Below are positions 44,128-54,599 of a stretch of 64,000 nucleotides of DNA, piece after piece (within the stretch, counting starts at the first letter, position 1; every line of letters starts with the position of its first letter). A program made the position numbers and the translations under genes. This DNA is from Superficieibacter sp. 1612_C1 (GTDB lineage Bacteria > Pseudomonadota > Gammaproteobacteria > Enterobacterales > Enterobacteriaceae): NCBI RefSeq assembly GCF_015234305.1, contig NZ_JADGMI010000002.1:558001-622000 (forward strand), written 5' to 3'. The notes beneath the pieces are model-generated. The model did not search any database and was not told the origin of the DNA. It worked only from the letters and a program-made list of their open reading frames with translations.

Positions 44128-45128
44128 TAGGGCTGTTCCTCATTCAGCGAATTCAAAATCGGGTTGATCAAATGTTCAACGCGTAGCGCATATTGGCCGT
44201 TGACCGTACCGTACTGGCTGGTCAACACGGGGACGCCGTCCACATGCGCAATAATGCGGTCAGGCTTTTCAATGGGCAGCACGTCGCCGGGTTTCAGTTT
44301 CAGGATCTGCGACAGGCGCAGCGAGATATCGGCAAAGTTCGCAATCAGTTCCAGCTCAGAGTGCTGCACCTGGCGCACCAGGTTTTCACGCCAGTTCTGA
44401 TCTTCGCTACGCGAGTTCTCCAGCGGCGGATTAACCAGCACTTCGCGCAGCGGCTCGATCATGCTGAACGGCAGACAAATATTAAACTCGCCGGTCAGGT
44501 TGCCGATTTCCACATGGAACGGCGTATTGACCACGATATCGTTCGGCGAGGTGGTGATATTGGTAAACTTCACCTGCATCTCCGAACGCACGTATTCCAC
44601 GTCCAGCGGGTGAATCGCTTTCCACGCGTCGCTGTAGGATTCCAGCGCCAGCTTCAGCATCCGGTTAATCACGCGCTGCTCGGTATGGGTAAACTCACGA
44701 CCTTCGACTTTGGTCGGGAAACGTCCGTCGCCGCCGAACAGGTTATCCACCGCGATAAACACCAGCCCCGGCGAGAACACAAACAGCCCGGTGCCGCGCA
44801 GCGGCTTCAGGTGGATCAGGTTCAGGTTGGTTGGCACCGGCAGGTTGCGCGCAAATTCGTGATACGGCTGAATGCGGATCGCGCCAACGGTAATGTCCGG
44901 GCTACGACGCAGCAGGTTGAACAGCCCCATCCTGAACTGGCGGGCAAAGCGTTCGTTAATGATCTCCAGCGCCTGTAAACGCTCGCGCACCACGCGACGC
45001 TGGGTGTTGGGATCGTAGGGACGAATGTCGCTGTCGGCCGATTTCCCCGGCTGCGGTTCGTCGGTTTTATCGCTGTCGCCGTTCAGCAGCGCGTCAATTT
45101 CGGCCTGAGAAAGAATGCTGTCGCCCAT
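44127..45128 (-). CDS. fliM: Flagellar motor switch protein FliM
   Basis: 333 residues. The N-terminal CheY-P-binding peptide MGDSILSQAEIDALLNG is present, then a middle CheC-like domain with GTGLFVFSPGLVFIAVDNLFGGDGRFP and a C-terminal SpoA domain. FliM links FliG to FliN in the C-ring and sets rotation direction. Four bases after fliL. Confidence 0.97.
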   Translation of the reverse strand: MGDSILSQAEIDALLNGDSDKTDEPQPGKSADSDIRPYDPNTQRRVVRERLQALEIINERFARQFRMGLFNLLRRSPDITVGAIRIQPYHEFARNLPVPTNLNLIHLKPLRGTGLFVFSPGLVFIAVDNLFGGDGRFPTKVEGREFTHTEQRVINRMLKLALESYSDAWKAIHPLDVEYVRSEMQVKFTNITTSPNDIVVNTPFHVEIGNLTGEFNICLPFSMIEPLREVLVNPPLENSRSEDQNWRENLVRQVQHSELELIANFADISLRLSQILKLKPGDVLPIEKPDRIIAHVDGVPVLTSQYGTVNGQYALRVEHLINPILNSLNEEQP

Positions 45129-45132
45129 GCCG

Positions 45133-45603
45133 TTACCGTAAAATAAAGGCTGTGTAGAGAACGTCAGTCACTTCCTGCCCCGGTTGCCCGGCGATCAGCG
45201 GCTGTGCCAGGGTGCTCTTGATATCAGCAACGAGTTTTTGTTTGCCCTCACTGCTGGCAAGCTGGCTGGCATCCTGGCGGGAAAACAGCAGCAGCAGGCG
45301 GCTGCGGACTTCCGGCAGATATTCGTTAAGACGCGCGCGGGTGGCTTCATCTTTCAGGCGCAGGGTAATGCCGACATACAGAACGCGATCCGCATCGCCT
45401 AAATTGACGGTAAAGGTATCCAGCGCAAAAAAGACCGGCGCGGCAGGCGGTGGCGCTTCCGCGGTAACATGTGCGGCGGGCTGCTGCTGCATACGCCAGT
45501 AGCTGTAGCCTGCGGTGGCGCACGCGGCGAGGGTGATTAACACCAGCAGCGGGATCCAAATGGCGCGTTTGCTTTTTTTGGTGGTGATGGCGGAGTCGGT
45601 CAT
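45133..45603 (-). CDS. fliL: Flagellar basal body-associated protein FliL
   Basis: 156 residues, one membrane segment (about 15-35, after KKSKRAIW) and a periplasmic stomatin-like domain ([29 protein letters not shown]). FliL rings surround the stator units and support high torque and swarming. First gene of the fliLMNOPQR operon; the 105 bases between fliK and fliL should contain its promoter. Confidence 0.96.
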   Translation of the reverse strand: MTDSAITTKKSKRAIWIPLLVLITLAACATAGYSYWRMQQQPAAHVTAEAPPPAAPVFFALDTFTVNLGDADRVLYVGITLRLKDEATRARLNEYLPEVRSRLLLLFSRQDASQLASSEGKQKLVADIKSTLAQPLIAGQPGQEVTDVLYTAFILR

Positions 45604-45708
45604 CTGATACGTGCTTCCTGTTTCGGTACTGCTTATGGGGTGATTATCCCGTGTCCGCTGTTGGTCAAAGCGTGGAACAGACGAGAATAATCACGCTACC
45701 TCTGGCGT

Positions 45709-46851
45709 TTAAGCAAAGATGTCGACCGCGCTGCTGCCGCTTGAGCGCGATTGCAGACTGGCAGGCACGTTAAGCAATTCATCCTCCTGCGCATCCAGTT
45801 GGCCGCCAGTCGGATTATGGCGAGCCGACTGTTGCTGAGAGGACGACTGCTGCTGCCCGGCAAAACTTTCGCTACTGATGCTGCTCTGACCAAGCTGTAT
45901 GCCGCTTTCAGCCAGTTGCGTGCGCAGCATCGGCAGCGCGGCTTCCAGCGCAGCGCGGACGTGGCTGTGCGGGGAGACCATCTGTAGCTGTGCCTGGTTA
46001 TCGTCCATTTTCAGGGTAATTTGTACCTGCCCTAAGTCTTCCGGATGCAGACGCAGCTCGGCGGTCTGCTGGCCCTGGCGGGTAAACAGCGTAATGTGCT
46101 GGCTCACCGTCTGCTGCCAGTCCGGGCTGCCCAGCGGGGCGCTGACGGTGGCAATGGCCGCCGCGTGTGCTGGTGCCGGGGTCATTGTCGGGCTGATGAT
46201 GGGTGCCACGTTAGGTGTGGTGGCAACGGGAGAGGGGGTACTCTCCGTTTCAACGCGGACCGCTGCGTTACTTTGTGCCGCCGTGAATGGCTGCGCGTCG
46301 ATCGTTGTCTGTGTCCGTGACGGAGCTTCAGCGGTAACCTCTTTCAGTGATGATGCTTTATCGCCACCCACATTCCCTTTCAGCGGAACGTTGCCCGTTA
46401 GCGCAGGCGTCGCTTCGGGCGCTGCCGGCTGCGTCGTCGTCGGCGCTGGGGTGGACGGTGGCGGCAGCATCGCCATTAACGCACTGAGATCGGTAAGATC
46501 ATCTTCATGGACCTCCGCTGGCGGGAGGTCTTTTTCCGTTGCCTCGCTGCTGACCACTGGTTTTTGGCCCAGCGTCAGCCCGCTCAGCAGGGTGCGGATA
46601 TCGCTCAGATCGGTCAGCGTTTCACCCTCGATGCGGGCCTGGAGATCGTTGAGCGTGAGGCCGCTCTTGCGGGCATTCTGCGCACCCGGACGTAAGTCCT
46701 GTACGTCTGCCAGCGTTGCCGGAGCGCTCTCGCCGCCCAGTGCCCCGGCCAACAGAGCGAGAAAATCCTGCGCGCCGTCTGTGCTCTTGCCAGACAGTCC
46801 GCCGGGGGTAATGTTCGCGTCGCTGACGCTGATATCAGGCAATGTGATCAC
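45709..46851 (-). CDS. fliK: Flagellar hook-length control protein FliK
   Basis: 380 residues from GTG 46851, which overlaps the fliJ stop (GTGA); an ATG start farther upstream would overlap fliJ extensively and is rejected. The central part is P/A/T-rich and disordered (about 150-250), as expected for the secreted ruler, and the conserved C-terminal domain reads [41 protein letters not shown] and [20 protein letters not shown]. It measures hook length and triggers the FlhB specificity switch. Confidence 0.95.
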   Translation of the reverse strand: MITLPDISVSDANITPGGLSGKSTDGAQDFLALLAGALGGESAPATLADVQDLRPGAQNARKSGLTLNDLQARIEGETLTDLSDIRTLLSGLTLGQKPVVSSEATEKDLPPAEVHEDDLTDLSALMAMLPPPSTPAPTTTQPAAPEATPALTGNVPLKGNVGGDKASSLKEVTAEAPSRTQTTIDAQPFTAAQSNAAVRVETESTPSPVATTPNVAPIISPTMTPAPAHAAAIATVSAPLGSPDWQQTVSQHITLFTRQGQQTAELRLHPEDLGQVQITLKMDDNQAQLQMVSPHSHVRAALEAALPMLRTQLAESGIQLGQSSISSESFAGQQQSSSQQQSARHNPTGGQLDAQEDELLNVPASLQSRSSGSSAVDIFA

Positions 46852-47291
46852 TCGTATTTCCTTTGGGTTGCACGTTGCGCAAACTCGTCCATTCTTTTTT
46901 GATCGAGACGGTTCTCCGCCAGCAGCGCGGCAGAGTCCTGTCGGTCCGAAAGCGTCTGCCATGCCTGGAGGCGCTGTTTTTTCTCACGCCAGACGCCGAG
47001 CGCCTGATCGACTTTATGGTTCCACTGCGCTAACTGCTGGCGATGCTGGTCAATGGCTTTTTCCAGCGTCTGAATAAATTGCTGAAAGTTTTGCCAGCGC
47101 TGGCTGCCGATCCCGTGGCTCATATCGGTGTTAAGGCTCGACTGATACTCATCCTGATAATTCATCAGCATTTGTAACTGTTCCTGCGCCTGCTGACAGC
47201 CTCGACGCATTTCCCCCAGCCGCAGCGCGGCGTTATCGACCTCTTTTTCTGCCAGATCTTTTAAGGTGGCTAATGCGCTATTCTGCGTCAC
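46848..47291 (-). CDS. fliJ: Flagellar export chaperone/ATPase cofactor FliJ
   Basis: 147 residues, wholly alpha-helical with long heptad patterns (coiled coil), [40 protein letters not shown] at the start. It inserts in the FliI hexamer and contacts FlhA, and escorts chaperones. It lies between fliI and fliK in the fliFGHIJK operon. Confidence 0.95.
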   Translation of the reverse strand: MTQNSALATLKDLAEKEVDNAALRLGEMRRGCQQAQEQLQMLMNYQDEYQSSLNTDMSHGIGSQRWQNFQQFIQTLEKAIDQHRQQLAQWNHKVDQALGVWREKKQRLQAWQTLSDRQDSAALLAENRLDQKRMDEFAQRATQRKYE

Positions 47292-47309
47292 GTTCGTTCT
47301 CCCGCCTCA

Positions 47310-48680
47310 TTACGCCGTGGGGAAAATCAGTTCCAGCGCCTGGAGCGACTCTTCCCAGCCTGCTTTTTCAAAGATACCCTGCTGTAAAAACGCCTCCAGC
47401 TGCGGCCAGAGCACAATGGCCCGGTCGAGCAGCGGATCGCTGCCTCTGGCATAGGCTCCCACGCTGACCAGATCGCGGTTGCGCTGAAAACTGGAGAGCA
47501 GCTGTTTAAAATTACGCACCCGTGCATAGTGCCGTTCATCAATCAGCGCAGTCATCGCACGGCTGATGGAAGCTTCAATATCAATCGCCGGATAGTGGCC
47601 TGCTTCCGCCAGACGGCGGGAGAGAACGATGTGGCCGTCGAGAATGGCGCGTGCGGAATCTGCAATCGGGTCCTGCTGATCGTCGCCCTCGGTGAGCACG
47701 GTATAGAAGGCGGTAATTGACCCGCCGCCGGTGATCCCGTTCCCGGCGCGTTCCACCAGCGCTGGCAGTTTGGCGAAAACGGAGGGCGGATAACCTTTGG
47801 TGGCAGGCGGTTCACCGATGGCCAGCGCAATTTCACGCTGCGCCATCGCGTAGCGGGTGAGGGAATCCATAATCAGCAGCACATGCTGGCCGCGATCGCG
47901 AAAATCTTCGGCGATACGCGTGGCGTAAGCTGCGCCCTGCATTCGCAGCAGGGGCGAGACGTCTGCCGGAGCGGCAATCACCACCGAGCGGGCGCGACCT
48001 TCCGGGCCGAGAATGTTTTCGATAAAGTCTTTGACTTCACGCCCACGCTCGCCGATAAGCCCCACCACTATCACATCCGCTTCGGTGTAACGCGCCATCA
48101 TGCCCAGCAGGACGCTTTTACCGACGCCGGAACCGGCAAACAGTCCCATACGCTGCCCACGGCCAACGGTGAGCAGGGCGTTAATGGGACGCACGCCGGT
48201 ATCCAGCACGTGTTCAATCGGGGTACGTTGCAGCGGGTTAAACGGCTGAGTGATCAGCGCCCCGCTTTCGGTGGTATCCGGGGAGGGGAGGCCGTCGAGC
48301 GGTTTGCCGCCGCCGTCCAGGACACGCCCGAGGAGTGCCGGGCCGAGCGGCAACTGCTTGCTGCTGTGCAGGCCATCGCCGCTGTTGTTACGGGCATAAA
48401 CGCGCGCGCCGGGCAGAATGCCTTCGACTTCTTCCAGTGGCATTAAAAACAGCCGCTGACCGTTAAAGCCAACCACTTCGCTTTCGACTTCCTGCGTTTC
48501 ACCCCGGTCCTGACGCTCAATAATGCAGGTTGCGCCCAGCGGTAGCTGGAGCCCCGTGGCTTCCAGCACCAGCCCGGTAGCGCGGGTCAGCCGACCGTAA
48601 CGGCGCACGGACGGTAGCTGGGCCATTTTGGCTTCAACGTTATCCAGCGTTTGCAGCCAGCGGCTGAGGCGGGAGGTCAT
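47310..48680 (-). CDS. fliI: Flagellum-specific ATP synthase FliI
   Basis: 456 residues from ATG 48680 ([19 protein letters not shown]), which overlaps the fliH stop by one base; ten in-frame codons upstream are not used. F1-beta-like ATPase with Walker [16 protein letters not shown] near residue 180, [17 protein letters not shown] and Walker [13 protein letters not shown]. The hexamer energises export and is held by FliH. Confidence 0.97.
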   Translation of the reverse strand: MTSRLSRWLQTLDNVEAKMAQLPSVRRYGRLTRATGLVLEATGLQLPLGATCIIERQDRGETQEVESEVVGFNGQRLFLMPLEEVEGILPGARVYARNNSGDGLHSSKQLPLGPALLGRVLDGGGKPLDGLPSPDTTESGALITQPFNPLQRTPIEHVLDTGVRPINALLTVGRGQRMGLFAGSGVGKSVLLGMMARYTEADVIVVGLIGERGREVKDFIENILGPEGRARSVVIAAPADVSPLLRMQGAAYATRIAEDFRDRGQHVLLIMDSLTRYAMAQREIALAIGEPPATKGYPPSVFAKLPALVERAGNGITGGGSITAFYTVLTEGDDQQDPIADSARAILDGHIVLSRRLAEAGHYPAIDIEASISRAMTALIDERHYARVRNFKQLLSSFQRNRDLVSVGAYARGSDPLLDRAIVLWPQLEAFLQQGIFEKAGWEESLQALELIFPTA

Positions 48681-49381
48681 TAACAGGCTCCCGGTGCCGC
48701 CAGGCGGCACAGTTCCTGCCAGCGCGTCGCGACGCTGGCATCCAGATCGCCCTCGTCGGCGGAGACTTTACAGCCACCGGGATGCAGCGTGGTATCGCCG
48801 CGCAGCCGCCAGCCGTGCAGGCTGAGCGTCGCGCCGAGCATGTCTTCCACGCGCTGCAAATCGTCCGGATGGACGCGCAGCTGCGGCTTGCCGCTGAACA
48901 ACGGCTCCTGCTGAAGTAACTGCTGGATCTGTTTAATTAAGCCGTGGTTATCCACTACTGGCATTTCACCAATAATCTGCCGTGCCGCCGTTAGCGCCAT
49001 CTGCGTCAGACGTGAGGCAATCACGCTGTCGAGGGCATCCAGCGTATTCTGGAATTCACTCACCAGTTGCTGCATTCGCGCGTGCAGCGGTTCCTGCAAC
49101 TGACGCGCCTGAAGCTGCCCCTGTTCCAGACCCTGCGCCAGCCCTTCCTGATACCCCTGCACATGACCCGTCTGGCGTCCTTCAGCCATCCCGGCAGCGT
49201 AGCCCTGTTCATGGGCCTGAATTTGGAGCTGCGCCAGCTGCTGCTGAAGCTGCTGTTCGGGAGAAATCTCCTCCTGAGGCGGCAACGACGTTGGCTCGTC
49301 ATCCTCGAACGGCGCAGCCTCGGTCAACGGCGCGAACAGGCTGTCAGGCTGCCAGATTTTCCACGGCAGTTGATCAGACAT
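48680..49381 (-). CDS. fliH: Flagellar assembly protein FliH
   Basis: 233 residues. The N-terminal FliN/FlhA-binding tryptophans are present ([11 protein letters not shown]). A glycine-repeat helix region ([29 protein letters not shown], about 60-90) follows and then the FliI-binding C-terminal domain. It regulates FliI and tethers it to the C-ring. Overlaps fliG by eight bases. Confidence 0.96.
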   Translation of the reverse strand: MSDQLPWKIWQPDSLFAPLTEAAPFEDDEPTSLPPQEEISPEQQLQQQLAQLQIQAHEQGYAAGMAEGRQTGHVQGYQEGLAQGLEQGQLQARQLQEPLHARMQQLVSEFQNTLDALDSVIASRLTQMALTAARQIIGEMPVVDNHGLIKQIQQLLQQEPLFSGKPQLRVHPDDLQRVEDMLGATLSLHGWRLRGDTTLHPGGCKVSADEGDLDASVATRWQELCRLAAPGAC

Positions 49382-50369
49382 AGGTATCCTCGCCGCTGCC
49401 GATCACCATTTCGCCAGTTTCCGCCAGACGACGGACAATCAGCAGAATCGCTTTCTGCTCGTTTTCCACCTGCGACAGGCGGACCGGACCGCGGTTGGCG
49501 AGATCGTCGCGCAGGATATCGGCGGCACGTTGCGACATATTGCGCAGGAACTTCTCGCGCAGCGGCTGCTCGGCCCCTTTGAGCGCCACCAGCAGCGATT
49601 CGGAATCCACTTCCTGCAACAGACGCTGAATACTGCGGTCGTCCACTTCGACCAGGTTTTCGAACAGGAACATCTCGTCGATGATTTTTTGAGCCAGTTC
49701 GCCGTCGAATTCACGCACGGCAGAGATAACGGCCTCTTCCTGCTGCGTTTTCATCAGGTTGATAATTTCGGCTGCGGTTCTTACGCCGCCCATTTTGCTG
49801 CGCTTGAGATTCTGACCGTCGAGCAGATTGTTGAGCACTTCCGTCAGCTCCGCCAGCGCGGCAGGCTGGACGCCGCCGAAGGTGGCAATACGTAGCATCA
49901 CATCGTGGCGCAGGCGTTCGTCGAACAGCGCCAGAATATCCGCTGCCTGACCGCGTTTGAGATGCACCAGAATGGTGGCGATAATCTGCGGATGCTCGTC
50001 GCGAATCAGATCCGCGGCACTCTGCGGCTCCATAAAGTTGAGCGTTTCAATACCGCTCGACGTTTCGCGGGTTTCGAGAATATCTTCCAGCAGGCTGGCG
50101 GCGCGTTCTTCGCCCAGCGCCTTGACCAGTACCGACCGCAGGTATTCGCTGGCGTTGACGTTGAGCGCGGCGAACTGTTCCGCCTCCTGCTCAAACTCGC
50201 CCAGCACTTCCGTCAGCTGTTTGTTGGAGATTTGCCGCACGTTGGCCATCGCCGAACTCAGGTGCTGGACCTCGCGGTTGGAGAGATGTTTAAACACCTC
50301 CGCCGCACGATCTTCACCAATGGTCATCAGCAAAATGACGCTTTTTTCCGTTCCGGTTAGACTACTCAT
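49374..50369 (-). CDS. fliG: Flagellar motor switch protein FliG
   Basis: 331 residues, same as E. coli. Three armadillo-type domains; the middle EHPQ motif is seen as DEHPQIIA, and the C-terminal torque helix carries the charged residues ([41 protein letters not shown]). FliG is the part of the C-ring that meets MotA. Overlaps fliF by eight bases. Confidence 0.97.
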   Translation of the reverse strand: MSSLTGTEKSVILLMTIGEDRAAEVFKHLSNREVQHLSSAMANVRQISNKQLTEVLGEFEQEAEQFAALNVNASEYLRSVLVKALGEERAASLLEDILETRETSSGIETLNFMEPQSAADLIRDEHPQIIATILVHLKRGQAADILALFDERLRHDVMLRIATFGGVQPAALAELTEVLNNLLDGQNLKRSKMGGVRTAAEIINLMKTQQEEAVISAVREFDGELAQKIIDEMFLFENLVEVDDRSIQRLLQEVDSESLLVALKGAEQPLREKFLRNMSQRAADILRDDLANRGPVRLSQVENEQKAILLIVRRLAETGEMVIGSGEDTYV

Positions 50370-52065
50370 GTTCGTTATTCATCCACTGGCGAATGACCAG
50401 CGCGACGACGCGCGGATCGTTATCTGACATCTCACGAATACGCTGGCTCATCACTTCCGCGCCCATACGCTGATTGGCGCGACGCTGTTGGGTCAGTTCA
50501 TCTTTCGTCAGGCGAACTTCAACACCATCTACTGTGCTGGTGCTTTCCTGACGCACCTGTGCTTCTTCCTGCACGGCTTTGATCTCTTCCTGACGGCGCA
50601 CCAGCTGTGGACGCACCGCTTTACGCCACAGCAGCCACGCAACCAGCAGCACCAGCAGCCAGCGTCCGGCGATCATCAACTGATCGATAAACGACTGTTG
50701 TTGCCAGAACGGCAGTTCACCGCCGGTTTCATCCACGGCGCTGAACGGCGAGTTCACGACGTTCAGCGTGTCGCCGCGGGTAGTGGAGAAACCCATTGCT
50801 TCACGGGTGAGATCTTCAATTTGTTTCATCTGATCGGCGGTCAGCGGCAGCGGCTTGCCATCGGTCAGCGTGCGATAATTCACCACCACGGCGACAGAAA
50901 GTCGCTGTACATCCCCAACGTTTAATTTGGTGTGGCGGATAGTCCGGTCAACTTCATAGTTGGTGGTTTCGTTACGCTGAGAACTATGCGGACCGGCGGT
51001 ATTGTTCGCGGTCGACGTGGACTGCGTGTTTTGCTGCGCATTTTGTTGGCCGTTCTGCGCAGTGGTTGTCGGCGGATTGGCAATCGGCGCGGTATTAGCT
51101 GGCGCAGGCTGATTGGACAGCGCGCCCGGCACGCCGCCCACGCTGCCGCTACCATTTTGCTCACTGAGGTTTAACTGACGAGAGCGCATCGCCGCCTGGC
51201 TGCTGTCGCTGTTCGGGTGGTATTGCTCTTCGGTCTGTTCTTTATCGGCGAAATCGATCTGCGCGGTTACCTGCGCATGGACGTTGCCGTTACCGACGAT
51301 AGGGCCAAGGATAGATTCGATGCGGCGCTGGACGCGGCCTTCTACATCGGAGGCATATTTTAATTGTGCATCGTTCAGCGCCCGGTCGCTGGTATTGGAT
51401 TGGGTCAGCAGATGACCCCCCTGATCGACCAGCGTCACGTTACCCGCGGGCAGACCCGCCACCGCGCTGGAGACCAGATGGACCACGGCGCTGATTTGCC
51501 CTTCATCCAGCGCCCGGCCCGGTTCCAGGTTCACCGTCACCGAGGCCGAAGGGGATTTTTGCTCGCGCACGAACAGCGAGGGCTTTGGCATCGCCAGATG
51601 CACACGCGCGGTTTTTACCGGCCCGAGAGTTTCGATGGTGCGTGCCAGTTCACCCTCCAGCGCACGCTGGTAGTTAACCTGCTCACTGAACTGGCTGATG
51701 CCGAACTTTTCCTGATCCAGCAGCTCAAAACCGACCGCGCCACCTTTCGGCAGCCCTTGCTGCGCCAGACGCAGACGCAGCTCATGAACTTTATCCGCCG
51801 GGACTTCGAGCGCGCCGCCGTTATCGGCAAAGCGGTAGGGGATGTTCATCTGCGTTAATTGCTGGACGATGGCCCCGCCGTCCTGATCGGACAAATTGCT
51901 GAATAGGGTGCGGTAGTCGGGGCTTTTTGCCCACAGCACCATGGCGACAATAACGGCCACGGCAGCGGCGCTTATTACCATCAGCGGAATTTTGGGGTTA
52001 GCGCGCAGGCGATTGATCCACTCAGCGGTTTTCGTTTGTGGCGTTGTCGATGCAGCCGCGCTCAT
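50362..52065 (-). CDS. fliF: Flagellar MS-ring protein FliF
   Basis: 567 residues, slightly longer than in E. coli (552). Two membrane segments (about 26-46 and 445-470) flank periplasmic ring-building domains ([26 protein letters not shown]). A low-complexity N/Q/T/P-rich linker at about 300-360 accounts for the extra length. The C-terminal cytoplasmic tail that binds FliG ends in [22 protein letters not shown]. First gene of fliFGHIJK, divergent from fliE. Confidence 0.97.
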   Translation of the reverse strand: MSAAASTTPQTKTAEWINRLRANPKIPLMVISAAAVAVIVAMVLWAKSPDYRTLFSNLSDQDGGAIVQQLTQMNIPYRFADNGGALEVPADKVHELRLRLAQQGLPKGGAVGFELLDQEKFGISQFSEQVNYQRALEGELARTIETLGPVKTARVHLAMPKPSLFVREQKSPSASVTVNLEPGRALDEGQISAVVHLVSSAVAGLPAGNVTLVDQGGHLLTQSNTSDRALNDAQLKYASDVEGRVQRRIESILGPIVGNGNVHAQVTAQIDFADKEQTEEQYHPNSDSSQAAMRSRQLNLSEQNGSGSVGGVPGALSNQPAPANTAPIANPPTTTAQNGQQNAQQNTQSTSTANNTAGPHSSQRNETTNYEVDRTIRHTKLNVGDVQRLSVAVVVNYRTLTDGKPLPLTADQMKQIEDLTREAMGFSTTRGDTLNVVNSPFSAVDETGGELPFWQQQSFIDQLMIAGRWLLVLLVAWLLWRKAVRPQLVRRQEEIKAVQEEAQVRQESTSTVDGVEVRLTKDELTQQRRANQRMGAEVMSQRIREMSDNDPRVVALVIRQWMNNEHE

Positions 52066-52279
52066 TGCGCACCTCGTAAATCCTGGTGGATGGCGGTAAA
52101 CGTGTAGTGAAACAAAACTGACTCCCGGGTCGGCAAACGCATACTGTTAGCCCCGCCATTATTTGTCGGTTTTGGATTTTCGATGGGCGAAATAACCTGT
52201 TTTTTCTACGTTATTTAACGCCTTTATCCCATTGACAAACTGGTAATCTCACCGCGTTGAATTTCACCAGGGGTAAATA
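52066..52279. promoter_or_regulatory. fliE-fliF divergent promoter region
   Basis: 214 bases between two divergent class II flagellar genes. It is AT-rich around 52190-52240 and should hold the FlhDC-dependent sigma-70 promoters for both; I could not pick out FlhDC boxes with certainty. Confidence 0.5.
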
Positions 52280-52591
52280 ATGGCCGTTCAGGGTATTGAA
52301 GGGGTGCTTAGCACCTTACAGGCAACCGCCAGCATCGCGCGTAATCAGAGCGTGCAAAATGAGCCAACCGTCGGCTTTGCCGGGCAGCTTCACGCCGCCA
52401 TCGACCGGATCAGCGATACGCAAAATGCCGCCCGCGTGCAGGCAGAAAAATTTTCGCTGGGTGAGCCGGGCGTGGCGCTGAATGACGTGATGACCGATCT
52501 GCAAAAATCGTCGGTGTCGCTGCAAATGGGTATTCAGGTGCGTAATAAACTGATTGCGGCGTATCAGGATATTATGGCGATGGGGGTTTAA
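52280..52591 (+). CDS. fliE: Flagellar hook-basal body protein FliE
   Basis: 103 residues (E. coli 104). [17 protein letters not shown] at the start and [38 protein letters not shown] at the C-terminus are typical. FliE joins the MS-ring to the rod and is the first exported rod protein. Its 3' end overlaps the convergent MFS gene by 20 bases. Confidence 0.97.
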   Translation: MAVQGIEGVLSTLQATASIARNQSVQNEPTVGFAGQLHAAIDRISDTQNAARVQAEKFSLGEPGVALNDVMTDLQKSSVSLQMGIQVRNKLIAAYQDIMAMGV

Positions 52592-53726
52592 GGCAGAAAC
52601 ACGGATCGGATTGCGCAGGCGGCGTAAAAAACAGCATCAATGCGCCGATAACAGCAAAAAGGCTGAGCGAGACAGAGGCCCCTGTATCGACATACAGCCT
52701 GCCGAAAATAAGTGCGCCGACAGCCTGTCCCGCCGCCAGCGTAAAAAAGGCAATACCGACGCCAGTGGCGGGAGCGTTCGGGATGGCCGCTGCGCCGCTT
52801 ACCAACAGCACGGCTGAGAGTGTGATATAGCCCACGCCAGCCAGTGCCACGGCAGCATACAATCCGTTATTAAATCCATGACTGAACGTCAGGATCAGTA
52901 ACGGTATTACCATAAAAAGCAGTGCCACACGGTAGACGGCGTTAATGCCATGACGACGGATTAACGGTCCGGTAAAAATGCCCAGGATCCCTGCACCGCC
53001 GCTCAGTAGCCATAGCATACTGGTCATCGTGCTTTCGACATGCAGTTGCTGTTGCAGGATCTGCGGACCAAAACTCCACCACGCCGCGCTGGCAAAACCG
53101 CTGATAAACGCAATAATCGCCAGACGCCTGATGGCAGGGGACAGTAAACGAGCACCGTTTCGGTCTTTCGGTCGTTTTTCTGCGGGGAGATAGCGCACGA
53201 CCAGTAGCAGGCAGGCCAGCGAAATGAGCGCAAATACCACGCAGGCGGCACGCCAGCCACCAGGCATAAAGAATAAGATCGGTACCGACAGAATAATACC
53301 CGCGCCGGTACCCGCATTAATTAACGTATTGACCTGCGGCTGGCGATGCTCAGCCACTCGCAGGCTCACTGCATCCGCCAGTGACGGCGATGCCAGGCCG
53401 GGGCTTAAGCCTGCAATAAACAGGCCGAAGCCCAACAGGGCAGGAGAGGTGGCCATCGCCATCAGCAGTAATCCCGCCGCCGCGCAAAGCGCCGTGATGA
53501 TAGCGGACAACCGGGAGCCATACCGTGCGCTCAGCGATGACGCGCCCAGTACGGCAATACAGTAGGCAGCAAAGCTGGAAGCGGCAATCATCCCCGCCTG
53601 TGATGCGCTCAACGGGATATCGTGATTAACCGCAGGTAGCATCAATCCCCATGAGAAACGCGCCAGTCCGTAGGTGATGGCGATCAGGGCAAAGCCAGTG
53701 ATGGCCAGCGGCAGGGACGATTTCAT
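52572..53726 (-). CDS. MFS transporter, probable drug/metabolite exporter
   Basis: 384 residues, about twelve membrane segments, no large loops. It resembles the YbfB/YjiJ-type and arabinose-efflux-like permeases: [52 protein letters not shown] for helices 1-3 and the typical A-loop. It overlaps the TetR gene by ATGA, so the two are cotranscribed, and self-repression of the pair by the TetR protein is likely. In E. coli K-12 other genes (yedK, yedL) occupy this place, which marks this pair as accessory. Substrate unknown. Confidence 0.87.
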   Translation of the reverse strand: MKSSLPLAITGFALIAITYGLARFSWGLMLPAVNHDIPLSASQAGMIAASSFAAYCIAVLGASSLSARYGSRLSAIITALCAAAGLLLMAMATSPALLGFGLFIAGLSPGLASPSLADAVSLRVAEHRQPQVNTLINAGTGAGIILSVPILFFMPGGWRAACVVFALISLACLLLVVRYLPAEKRPKDRNGARLLSPAIRRLAIIAFISGFASAAWWSFGPQILQQQLHVESTMTSMLWLLSGGAGILGIFTGPLIRRHGINAVYRVALLFMVIPLLILTFSHGFNNGLYAAVALAGVGYITLSAVLLVSGAAAIPNAPATGVGIAFFTLAAGQAVGALIFGRLYVDTGASVSLSLFAVIGALMLFFTPPAQSDPCFCLKPPSP

Positions 53727-54253
53727 GATTGCTCCTTGCCGTGCGCGAGAAGGAACAGAGCGGCCTTACCCGCGCGGCTAGCGGCTTCAGGACCGGTAAT
53801 CAATGCCGAGGTAATGGCACCTTCAAACAGTATCCAGATGGTATCCGCTAGCGCCGCGTCGCTGCTGCCGAGGCAACTGGCGATATAGCGACGCAGCGCG
53901 TAGCGAAAATCCAGCGCCAGCGCGGACAGCCGCACATCCTCCCGGGCATATTCTCCCCAGGCTTTGATAAAGAAACATCCGGACGCACCATACTCGCGCA
54001 TCCACTGCTCCAGTAATAAGAACAGCTGGCTAATCGCCTGCGGATGATCTGGAGAGTGTAGACCCTCAAAAAAACGCTGCTGGCGTGCCGCCATCACCGC
54101 TTCAGTTAAGATTTCCCGGGAAGGAAAGTAACGGTAAAAGGTGCGGGTGGACACCTTCGCTTCCTGACAGAGTTGGTCAGTGCTGGTGGTATGAAACCCG
54201 TTTTCATAGAACAGCCGCTCGGCGGCCTGAAGGATATCGTCTCTCTTTCGCAT
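53723..54253 (-). CDS. TetR-family regulator
   Basis: 176 residues. N-terminal helix-turn-helix: ILQAAERLFYENGFHTTSTDQLCQEAKVSTRTFYRYFPSREIL (about 7-50), all typical TetR residues. The C-terminal part is a ligand-binding domain of the kind paired with exporters. The gene is directly preceded by an almost perfect 26-bp palindrome and followed by the MFS gene, so it most likely represses both. Confidence 0.92.
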   Translation of the reverse strand: MRKRDDILQAAERLFYENGFHTTSTDQLCQEAKVSTRTFYRYFPSREILTEAVMAARQQRFFEGLHSPDHPQAISQLFLLLEQWMREYGASGCFFIKAWGEYAREDVRLSALALDFRYALRRYIASCLGSSDAALADTIWILFEGAITSALITGPEAASRAGKAALFLLAHGKEQS

Positions 54254-54258
54254 ACTTT

Positions 54259-54284
54259 AAAAGTAAACCGATCGTTTTACTTTT
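54259..54284. promoter_or_regulatory. 26-bp palindromic TetR operator
   Basis: Half-sites AAAAGTAAA (54259-54267) and TTTACTTTT (54276-54284) flank the self-complementary CGATCG (54269-54274); only one base pair breaks the symmetry. It begins six bases upstream of the TetR start codon. Confidence 0.85.
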
Positions 54285-54365
54285 GCAAATCATCAGCGCC
54301 GGATCGCCGGAGAAAAAGAGCTTCAAATATTGCCATGGCCGGGGTGATTTCCCCGGCCGGTTGGT

Positions 54366-54599
54366 TTACTTCTGAATCAAATAACGAATCGTTGGGCCAT
54401 CCTGCTGAATATCCAGCACCGTATAGCCGTGATTACGCGCATCAAGCGGAATGTTATTGATCGACTGCGGACAATCACTGACCACTTCCAGGATCTCACC
54501 TTTTTTTAATTGCGGCAGTGCTTCCAGGGTAGCCACCGCCGGATAAGGACAGGGCTCGCCGACCATATCAAGACGGTAATCCGGAACTATCGTTTTCAT
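54366..54599 (-). CDS. yedF: TusA-family sulfur-transfer-like protein YedF
   Basis: 77 residues with the SirA/TusA fold: DMVGEPCPYPAVATLEALPQLKKGEILEVVSDC; the CPxP cysteine (about residue 17) is the sulfur or selenium carrier site of the family. Matches E. coli YedF (77 residues). Its start overlaps the yedE stop by four bases, so it is made with the membrane protein YedE, as in other bacteria where the pair handles thiosulfate- or selenium-type anions. Confidence 0.95.
   Translation of the reverse strand: MKTIVPDYRLDMVGEPCPYPAVATLEALPQLKKGEILEVVSDCPQSINNIPLDARNHGYTVLDIQQDGPTIRYLIQK

Noticed and set aside
44193..44978. 261-codon open frame antisense to fliM
   Set aside because: Composition is H/R/Q-rich as expected for a GC-driven shadow frame; no ribosome-binding site or motif.
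46852..46962. Longer fliK start at 46962
   Set aside because: It would overlap fliJ by more than 100 bases, while the GTG at 46851 gives a GTGA overlap and the expected N-terminus.
45899..47077. 392-codon open frame antisense to fliK and fliJ
   Set aside because: Overlaps two conserved flagellar genes on the other strand; low-complexity A/S/R/G sequence.
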